A stretch of DNA of 64,000 nt, taken from an uncultured Oscillospiraceae bacterium. GTDB taxonomy: Bacteria; Bacillota; Clostridia; Oscillospirales; Ruminococcaceae. This document shows, piece by piece, positions 58,170-64,000 of this stretch; position 1 is the stretch's first letter, and each line of letters begins with the position of its first letter. The notes under the pieces were generated by a model that was not told the origin of the DNA, did no database searches, and was given only the letters and a program-made list of their open reading frames with translations. The translations under genes and the position numbers were made by a program. The stretch is taken from NCBI GenBank assembly GCA_934448295.1, contig CAKSEY010000012.1, positions 40,418 to 104,417 of the forward strand, written 5' to 3'.

Positions 58170-59033
58170 ATGAAAAAGAACTATAAATGCAGGGTAACAA
58201 TAATTATGACGATTCTATCGCTCCTTTTCGGATGCAGCGGAAATAAAAAATACAATGCCGGTGACATTGTCGGTACCAGTACCTCGTATTACGGCACGGA
58301 GTGCGATCCGGTGTATGCATTCTCCCTGCAAAAGCAGGACGAAAGCTGGCTTTTTTCCGCTAGCTGCTATGTGCAGAGTGAGGAAGGCCGGTATACATCT
58401 TTCGATTCATTCCCTATTCCTGCCGAAGACGCGGAGGGATTTCTTGAGATCATCAGAGAGGAAGACGAGATCAGCCGGCTCAGCAAATACCGCCCGCTGA
58501 GTATTCTCCATGCAGCCGACGCACCGACAAACAGCTCCGTAATGACTTTTTCCGATGGAAACAGCATAGAAAAGGAAACCGCTTTCTGCGACAAGGCGCT
58601 CAGATATCTCTATTCTCTTGCAGAAAAGCACTATGAGACGGCAGAAAACGTTGAAATAACGTCTGTCTTTGTGAGCTGCAGCAGTATGGATTATTCCTCT
58701 TCATACTCATATACTCTTGAAAAGGATGAAAACACCTGGTATTTTTCGTTCGACGCGGTGATCGACGGCAGCGGCGCACATACAGAAGTTGAAAGACAAA
58801 AGATAAATGAAAACGACGCGGAGGAAATACTCCGGATCATAAAAAACCGGCAGCTCGTAACAATGGTCAGACAGTATGAGGAGCCGGACGACGACGGCTT
58901 GATCGCTCTTGATGAAACCACATACAGACTCTCGTTTGACTTTACGGACGGTACATCAACATCCGCACCGATAGAAGCGGGAGAAGAACTCATCAGCGCT
59001 TTCCATGCACTTGCAGCAGAAAAGATACATTAG
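58170..59033 (+). CDS. Lipoprotein with an internal domain duplication
   Basis: This 287-residue lipoprotein has lipobox LSLLFGC and contains one domain twice. Residues about 45-155 (YAFSLQKQDESWLFSASCYV, then PAEDAEGFLEIIREEDEISRL) align by eye with residues about 175-285 (YSYTLEKDENTWYFSFDAVI, then NENDAEEILRIIKNRQLVTMV). I do not recognise the domain. It starts behind GAGGTGA. Its base composition is visibly more AT-rich than the core genes to the left. Confidence 0.7.
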   Translation: MKKNYKCRVTIIMTILSLLFGCSGNKKYNAGDIVGTSTSYYGTECDPVYAFSLQKQDESWLFSASCYVQSEEGRYTSFDSFPIPAEDAEGFLEIIREEDEISRLSKYRPLSILHAADAPTNSSVMTFSDGNSIEKETAFCDKALRYLYSLAEKHYETAENVEITSVFVSCSSMDYSSSYSYTLEKDENTWYFSFDAVIDGSGAHTEVERQKINENDAEEILRIIKNRQLVTMVRQYEEPDDDGLIALDETTYRLSFDFTDGTSTSAPIEAGEELISAFHALAAEKIH

Positions 59034-59225
59034 CGCTGATCGAAGCTAATTATGCAGAAAAGCCCCATGAAATTCTTTGAATCAAGCACAGTATAACACA
59101 AACAGGCGCGTGAACGCTCGTTTGAACAGGTCGGCTGTATTTCAGACAGCAGCTGCCTGAACGTTTCTCCGCGTATCCCATAACTTTCGCACTTTTCCGA
59201 CAAAACGAATCCTCTCTGAAAACCG

Positions 59226-59268
59226 CCCCGAAACGGGGAGAAAGGAAAGCTTTCGCTCATCGAAAGCT
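59226..59268 (+). promoter_or_regulatory. Two hairpins around the ribosome site of the next gene
   Basis: CCCCGAAACGGGG (59226-59238) is followed by a GGAGAAAGGAAA purine tract. AGCTTTCG (59248-59255) then pairs with CGAAAGCT (59261-59268), ending exactly at ATG 59269. Folding the second hairpin brings the distant ribosome site next to the start codon. Confidence 0.55.
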
Positions 59269-60555
59269 ATGGTAAAGATTATGAACAGAATTACTTCTCT
59301 CATCTCAGCGATATCCATCTTTATTTCCTGCATTGCCGGATACAGAATCGAAAACGCTGAATTTGACGACCTGGAAGCTCTCGCAATATCCGCCGCCCTT
59401 TCCTACCGCACGCTGGCATGGAACGGCAGCATTGACACGGACACGCCGGAGTTCGCATGGAACACGGCGGGCTGGTATGCGGCATACAAGGCGAATCTTG
59501 AATTATCAGACGACGCCGTGCTGTCCGGGGACCAGCTGAAGAAAATACAAAATGTCATACTGAGCGGTGAGGCTGCCGCTGCTCCTCCGAATACAGTCAG
59601 CACAAAACGCGTGGTCAAAGACGGCAAAACCTGCTGGGAATTCCCCGAAATCAACGAATATTTTCATTCGTATCTCGGAGTTTCCTCTGAGGTGAACTGC
59701 GAGAAAACCGGAGACAGCACATTCGTAGTCACGATACGCGAGCATCTGCGCTTCAACGCAGTCGAGGAAATCGTATTCAGCATCGGGTTCAATAAGGAAA
59801 ACGACGGCTATGCACTCTCCAAGTTCAGCCGCAGCGAGTTTTACGACCTTGATTTTACGCCGGAACTTCTTCATGACGCAAATCTTCTTTCAAATCTGCT
59901 CCCGATATACGGGACTCTCACCATTACCGAGGATTATTCAAACGGATTCGGGGCGATCTCCCATTTTGTCAAAACTGACAACGGATATGCTTTCTGGATT
60001 GATGGAGGGTCAGTTGGAGACTATAATGAGTACAGCTTTTACACCAAAGACAACGGCAGGGTCAGCGTAATGCCTGCCGACACTTCGCCCGAATGGCTGG
60101 ACGATTACGTTGCCAACATGATGCTTCCGGGCGATGGAGCGGACTTTATCCGCCTCACCTGCACCCGGGACGAAGAAATATTCTTCATAGATTATGGTAC
60201 TTCAAGCACCGTATATACTGTTGACCGCGGAACTCTCGCACTGAAGAAGGTCGAGTCGTTCGATGAAAATGACGTGTCATACTACACGGTAAAGTTTGAC
60301 TATGGAAAGAAAGTTACCGAGCCGGATACGATCGCAGCGTGGAAAAAGCCGCTTCGCACCGTGACGCTCAACCTGCTCTACTCTGATGGCATAACGGTAA
60401 GACAATCTTTCAGGGTTCCCTCCGACTGGGAGTTTGATGCGGCTGAGTACTGCCGGTGGGGCACGGTGTACATGGATAAAGGCTGCACTAAACCGTATAA
60501 ATATCCGGGAAACGGGATAAGCTACACACTTTATGTCTGCGAAGGAGTAGGCTGA
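59269..60555 (+). CDS. Secreted protein of unknown function
   Basis: The frame starts at ATG 59269; an ATG at 59281 is an alternative. The product has 428 residues with a hydrophobic signal-like N-terminus (RITSLISAISIFISCIAG) and no further membrane segment. The body is acidic and rich in beta-prone segments (GYAFWIDGGSVGDYNEYSFYT, IFFIDYGTSSTVYTVDRG). I recognise no family. The last residues VCEGVG are free of anchor motifs. Confidence 0.65.
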   Translation: MVKIMNRITSLISAISIFISCIAGYRIENAEFDDLEALAISAALSYRTLAWNGSIDTDTPEFAWNTAGWYAAYKANLELSDDAVLSGDQLKKIQNVILSGEAAAAPPNTVSTKRVVKDGKTCWEFPEINEYFHSYLGVSSEVNCEKTGDSTFVVTIREHLRFNAVEEIVFSIGFNKENDGYALSKFSRSEFYDLDFTPELLHDANLLSNLLPIYGTLTITEDYSNGFGAISHFVKTDNGYAFWIDGGSVGDYNEYSFYTKDNGRVSVMPADTSPEWLDDYVANMMLPGDGADFIRLTCTRDEEIFFIDYGTSSTVYTVDRGTLALKKVESFDENDVSYYTVKFDYGKKVTEPDTIAAWKKPLRTVTLNLLYSDGITVRQSFRVPSDWEFDAAEYCRWGTVYMDKGCTKPYKYPGNGISYTLYVCEGVG

Positions 60556-60586
60556 AGTCATAATTCATTCTGAAAGGAGTTTAAAA

Positions 60587-61168
60587 ATGGGAATCTTCGA
60601 CAAACTGAAAAGCACGGCAAATCAGGCGATCAACACAGCCGTAAATTCGGCAGCTGCGGCAGCAAGCTCAAAACGCGAGACTTTCACCTTCACCGCGCTT
60701 CCCGAAAGCCTGGCGGAGATGCAGGCGCTTCCGGAGGCTTGCATGGATTCGCCGTTCAAGACGGCCGCCCTGACTGTCCTCGCACTTTGCGCTTATGCGG
60801 CGGATAAGAATATCGGCACTGAGATGCTGAATTTCCTGCGTGGGCCGCGCCCCCTGAACGGACAGGAGATATCTTTCCTGAATGACCGGTTCCGCGATGG
60901 AAAGACGTATCTGCCATTCACTTACTTCACTGGCTCGACGCCTGAGAACAACTATACTCCTGCACAGCCATATTCGATCGTTATAGAGTCGAATCATGTT
61001 TCCGGTCAGGAGCCTGGCTACATGAAGCTCTTTATTCCCTGCGGCGGGGCGGATTCCCCACGGCCGATAAAGCTGCGTCAGCGCGGTTCTGACGGTAAAT
61101 GGTTCCTGTGGGAACAGTATCTGCTGACAGGCGTCCGCACGCCGAAATCCGAGGATCCATGGGCATAA
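60587..61168 (+). CDS. Cytoplasmic protein resembling DUF6935
   Basis: This 193-residue protein has no signal. An N-terminal Ala/Asn-rich helix (MGIFDKLKSTANQAINTAVN) leads into a domain with PESLAEMQALPEACMDSPFK, LRGPRPLNGQEISFLNDRF and FIPCGGADSPRPIKLR. The pattern resembles a small uncharacterised family found in Clostridia near secreted or immunity-like genes. Function unknown. It starts 32 bases after the preceding stop, behind AAAGGAG. Confidence 0.6.
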   Translation: MGIFDKLKSTANQAINTAVNSAAAAASSKRETFTFTALPESLAEMQALPEACMDSPFKTAALTVLALCAYAADKNIGTEMLNFLRGPRPLNGQEISFLNDRFRDGKTYLPFTYFTGSTPENNYTPAQPYSIVIESNHVSGQEPGYMKLFIPCGGADSPRPIKLRQRGSDGKWFLWEQYLLTGVRTPKSEDPWA

Positions 61169-61220
61169 CTCGTTTGATGGATCAATGAGCTATATACTAA
61201 TTGACAAAGGAGGCGTCACA

Positions 61221-61628
61221 ATGAACATTATCGGGAAATGGAAAGTCAGGGAATTACTGTTCCCAGCTGACGACGGTACGGTGTCCTACACGCCGGACAA
61301 TCTGCCTGAGGGAGATTGCGCTGACGAGATCATCATGATGCTCACGAACAGGATCGAATTTACCGAAGACGGCTTGATGAACACGCTTATGCGCGTTCCT
61401 GAGGATAAGCTCGAATTGGCAAAGTCGCAGGGCGCCGTGATCGACGAGGACGGCTTTGCGCCAATTGAACAGACCACGTGGAAAGAGGAGAACGGAAAGT
61501 TCTTCTATGACACCAAGGTCGAGGGTGAAGTTCTGGGAGAGACTGTAGACCCGTTCGCCGAAATACCGGTGGATGAGAACGGATGTCTGACCATCGCATT
61601 CGGCACGATGATCCTTGAGCGTGTGTAA
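61221..61628 (+). CDS. Small lipocalin-like protein of unknown function
   Basis: The 135-residue protein starts at ATG 61221 behind AAAGGAGGCG. It has no signal peptide and opens IIGKWKVRELLFP, a lipocalin-like first strand. Alternating beta segments follow (RIEFTEDGLMNTLMRVPEDKL, KFFYDTKVEGEVLG). It may share the transcript of the DUF6935-like gene. Confidence 0.6.
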   Translation: MNIIGKWKVRELLFPADDGTVSYTPDNLPEGDCADEIIMMLTNRIEFTEDGLMNTLMRVPEDKLELAKSQGAVIDEDGFAPIEQTTWKEENGKFFYDTKVEGEVLGETVDPFAEIPVDENGCLTIAFGTMILERV

Positions 61629-61753
61629 GACGGATCTGGTTCAGACAGACCTTTATCAGAGGTGTGCTCACAGCGCCCGGATTGGCTGCTTTCAGCACAT
61701 ACGGAAAACACATCTTTGATTGCACAATAAGATTCACAAAGCGGGCATAATAC

Positions 61754-61788
61754 AAAAGAGAGCGGACATTGTAAGTCAGCTCTCTTTT
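61754..61788. terminator. Terminator between the lipocalin-like gene and the tlpA-like gene
   Basis: AAAAGAGAGC (61754-61763) and GCTCTCTTTT (61779-61788) form a perfect 10-bp stem with T-rich tails on both strands. Confidence 0.85.
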
Positions 61789-61889
61789 CTGTGTGCACGG
61801 AATATTAGACGGCGCTTGGCAAGCGTTACTTATCGGGGTTGATTATTTCACGCATTAATAACATCGTATTTCACGACTGCATTATCATG

Positions 61890-62771
61890 TCAGTTTTCCG
61901 AATTTGCTTTACTTATGGTATCAAGAAGAGTGTTGAGGTTTTCCTCGCTGTCTATGCCGCCGAGAAGCGGCTCGCCGACTATATTTCCGTTTTTATCGAT
62001 CACATATGTGGTCGGGAACGCCATTATTCCGAGTGAGAACTTGCCTGCGTCGCTTGCGGAATCAAAATAGATATTGCGGTATGAAGCGCCCTTTGTTTCA
62101 AGTATCTGCTTAGCGGTTTCAATGTTCTGTTCGTTGCCGTCCAGGGTTTCAACGTTTATTCCGATAACCTCGCCGCCCTGTTCGCTTATTCTCTTGTTCA
62201 GCTTGTCAAGCTCGCCAAGTTCCGCAACGCAGGGCTTGCAGCCGCTGAACCAGAAGTTCACGACCGTAAATTCATTTCCAGAAAACAGGCTGCTGTCGAC
62301 CTTGTTTCCGTCAAGATCGTATCCGTCAAACTGCGGGAAAGAGTTCGCCGAAGCTGTATCAGACGCTGTATCGCCCTGCGGAAGCTGCGCTATCTGATTT
62401 TCAATATCGCGTATTTTTTCCGCTCCTGCGCGCAGAGTTTCGTATTCCTCGTCAGTGAACTGATCCTTTGCCTTTTCAATGGCGTCAAGCAGGAACTCGC
62501 CGTAGTTCTTGCTCAGGTCGCTGTCCGTGACGTTTTTGTCCATAGCGCCAAACACCTTTTCCCACAGCTCCTGGTTTTCGGAAAGTATCTTATTTTCTTC
62601 GTCAAGCAGATCCTGTTCCGTTACAGAGTCACTGTCCGCAGTCTGGGTATTCTGCGCCGGCTGTGAGGACTGACCCTCCTGCCCCGGCTGCGAATTCTGG
62701 CTGCCGCAGGCAGTGAGCGAAAGCGCCATAATAAGGCAGGCTGCGATTGCTGTTATCTTTTTTCTGTTCAT
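61890..62771 (-). CDS. TlpA-like thioredoxin-fold lipoprotein
   Basis: This 293-residue lipoprotein (lipobox LSLTAC) has a Gln/Ser-rich linker, a helical segment (about 45-130) and a thioredoxin-like domain (about 145-293). The redox motif is WFSGCKPC and the cis-Pro loop is FPTTYVID. TlpA-type proteins reduce or rearrange disulfides outside the membrane. It overlaps the upstream polyferredoxin gene by ATGA, so the two are coupled and probably work in one electron-transfer chain. Confidence 0.9.
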   Translation of the reverse strand: MNRKKITAIAACLIMALSLTACGSQNSQPGQEGQSSQPAQNTQTADSDSVTEQDLLDEENKILSENQELWEKVFGAMDKNVTDSDLSKNYGEFLLDAIEKAKDQFTDEEYETLRAGAEKIRDIENQIAQLPQGDTASDTASANSFPQFDGYDLDGNKVDSSLFSGNEFTVVNFWFSGCKPCVAELGELDKLNKRISEQGGEVIGINVETLDGNEQNIETAKQILETKGASYRNIYFDSASDAGKFSLGIMAFPTTYVIDKNGNIVGEPLLGGIDSEENLNTLLDTISKANSEN

Positions 62772-63688
62772 TTGGTTATCTCCTTTGTTTCATCTGAATT
62801 GCAGGCTTTATCGCCGGATTTATTTCCAAACCCGTATTTGTAGCATATTGCTCCGGTCGGGCAGGATTTCATGCACATTCCGCAGCGGATACACTCGGAA
62901 TGGTTGGGGCTTTTTGTGATGTCAACGTCCATCTTGCAGGCTTTTGCGCAGGCGCCGCAGGAAACGCACTTGCTCTTGTCAACTTTCATCTGGAAAAGCG
63001 AAACATGGTTCAGCAGCGCATAAACTGCTCCCAGCGGACAGATCCATTTGCAGAACGGCCGGTAAATAAACATACTTGCCGTGACAACCGCCAGCAGAAC
63101 GCCGGTTTTCCAGGAGAAGAGCGCTCCGAGGGCGCTGCGTATGCCCTCGTTTGCTGTCGCCAGCGGGATAGCGCCCTCCACAACTCCCTGCGGGCATATA
63201 TACTTGCAAAAGAACGGGTCGCCCATTCCAAGCTCGTTTACAACTATCAGCGGAAGCATTATAACAAAAACCGCCAGTATTACATATTTCAAATACCTCA
63301 GCGGCTTCAGCTTTCTGGTGGACAGCTTCGGCACCGGGATCTTATGCAGAAGCTCCTGAAGCCAGCCGAAAGGGCACAGAAAGCCGCAGATGAATCGTCC
63401 CAGAAGTACTCCCATAAGAATGAGCGAACCTGTGATGTAATAGGAAAATTTGAATTTCGATGAGCCTATGACCGCCTGAAACGCGCCGATGGGACAGGCT
63501 CCGGCGGCTCCGGGGCAGGAATAGCAGTTAAGTCCCGGGACGCAGGCGTATTTCCCTTTTCCCTGATATAACGTTCCCTTAAAGAAATTCGGCAGGTGGA
63601 TATTTGTCAGTATTGCGGCTGCCGCTTGTATCAGCCAACGGAAACGGGCAAGGAAACATATCTTTTTAGTTTTTTTCTTCTTATCCAA
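62768..63688 (-). CDS. Membrane polyferredoxin (NapH/NosR-like 4Fe-4S protein)
   Basis: The 306-residue protein has four to five membrane helices with paired CxxCP motifs in loops (GFLCPFG, KYICPQG, KWICPLG). A C-terminal double ferredoxin domain has CVSCGACAKAC and CIRCGMCMKSCP. It is suited to pass electrons across the membrane to the TlpA-like lipoprotein downstream. It starts at TTG 63688 and overlaps the small CXXC protein gene by 8 bases. Confidence 0.88.
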   Translation of the reverse strand: MDKKKKTKKICFLARFRWLIQAAAAILTNIHLPNFFKGTLYQGKGKYACVPGLNCYSCPGAAGACPIGAFQAVIGSSKFKFSYYITGSLILMGVLLGRFICGFLCPFGWLQELLHKIPVPKLSTRKLKPLRYLKYVILAVFVIMLPLIVVNELGMGDPFFCKYICPQGVVEGAIPLATANEGIRSALGALFSWKTGVLLAVVTASMFIYRPFCKWICPLGAVYALLNHVSLFQMKVDKSKCVSCGACAKACKMDVDITKSPNHSECIRCGMCMKSCPTGAICYKYGFGNKSGDKACNSDETKEITK

Positions 63689-63824
63689 TTCCTACACACT
63701 CCATACACAGCCGTATCGCCTTTGACAGAACAGTTTCCGCCTCTCCGCGCCATATCCCGAAACATATCATCAATATTCCGGCAAGCAGCAGAAGCGACTG
63801 TACAAGCGCTTTTTTTCTTGTCAT
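63681..63824 (-). CDS. CD1871A-type CXXC mini-protein
   Basis: A 47-residue protein not usually called because of its size. It starts at ATG 63824 behind GGAGG. It has one membrane helix (LVQSLLLLAGILMICFGIW), then RGEAETVLSKAIRLCMECVGIG with a CxxC pair. This fits the CD1871A family, small proteins found at the head of polyferredoxin and TlpA operons in Clostridia, often in mobile elements. It overlaps the polyferredoxin gene. Confidence 0.8.
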   Translation of the reverse strand: MTRKKALVQSLLLLAGILMICFGIWRGEAETVLSKAIRLCMECVGIG

Positions 63825-63853
63825 GATTTTATCCTCCGTTCTTTGATGATATG

Positions 63854-63898
63854 ATTATATCACAGGGAGTATAAATTTTCTGTTAAGCGGAAATTAAC
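63854..63898 (-). promoter_or_regulatory. Activator-type promoter of the redox operon
   Basis: Minus strand TATAAT at 63854-63859 has no good -35. Instead two TTAA motifs, in GTTAAT and CTTAACA (63881-63898), are 11 bp apart and about 22 bp upstream of the -10. This fits direct-repeat binding by an OmpR/PhoB-type response regulator. Confidence 0.5.
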
Positions 63899-63917
63899 AC
63901 AAATTTTATCAGAATGT

Positions 63918-64000
63918 GCTATAATATAAGGTAACCTCTAAAAACCCCTATGAAAAAGAAGAAAAAAGTGATATAATAAGGATATGAAACAGAAAACACT
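63918..64000 (+). other. Divergent promoter and possible gene start at the right edge
   Basis: TGCTATAAT at 63917-63925 is an extended -10 on the plus strand. A second TATAAT at 63972-63977 is followed by AAGG and an ATG at 63984 that opens MKQKT before the window ends. The segment is AT-rich and could be the left end of an insertion sequence or a response-regulator gene. Too little is present to decide. Confidence 0.35.

Overview
The window reads as chromosome of an anaerobic, endospore-forming member of the Clostridia, most like Oscillospirales/Ruminococcaceae. The reasons are a complete eight-gene spoIIIA operon, an L27 with the Firmicutes N-terminal extension next to its Prp protease, T-box and yybP-ykoY leaders, a 1430-residue acyl-CoA dehydratase activase fusion and a DUF421-DUF4363 pair. 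The genus is an inference. Coding sequence is GC-rich, which creates many long antisense reading frames. I saw no tRNA, rRNA or CRISPR array.

Layout. 1-3.9 kb: core translation genes on the minus strand (YitT fragment, mrnC, a methyltransferase, obgE, rpmA-prp-rplU behind an L21-type leader). 4-8.9 kb: an AraC-GGDEF fusion regulator, a palindromic repeat between two copies of one terminator, a SulP transporter, trmL-degV and a zinc-ribbon protein. 8.9-13.5 kb: spoIIIAA-AH behind a sigma-E-like -10. 13.6-25 kb: GT4 glycosyltransferase, pcrA, an SPFH protein, two tandem CAP-domain proteins with the stub of a third, and the giant activase. 25.2-33.7 kb (plus strand): acetyltransferase-comM, aspS, an ECF-like sigma factor with a membrane propeller protein, and a CotH-family lipoprotein. 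34.3-41.9 kb: FapA-like protein, recQ, a tryptophan ABC importer with permease and ATPase fused, under a T-box whose specifier reads TGG, and mntP under a manganese riboswitch.

42-48.4 kb holds the most unusual chromosomal locus. It is a tightly overlapping operon of an ECF sigma factor, a likely anti-sigma membrane protein, a propeller lipoprotein, a lipoprotein that joins a propeller to an ABC solute-binding domain, two sugar-type permeases and a small adaptor-like protein. It has no ATPase. I infer sensing coupled to uptake, with an ATPase supplied from elsewhere. 48.5-55.3 kb: SGNH-hydrolase lipoprotein, SCP2-domain protein with a Lys/Ala/Pro tail, U32-like protein, DUF421-DUF4363 behind a sigma-G-like promoter, and a chemoreceptor.

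From about 56.03 kb to the right end the window looks like accessory DNA. A large serine recombinase with a small upstream ORF abuts a 5'-truncated GH18 spore-hydrolase gene exactly where its homology stops. Beyond it lie secreted or unknown small proteins and a redox module (CXXC mini-protein, polyferredoxin, TlpA-like lipoprotein). The arrangement resembles skin-type elements that interrupt sporulation genes. The missing 5' part of the GH18 gene and the far attachment site would lie beyond 64 kb.
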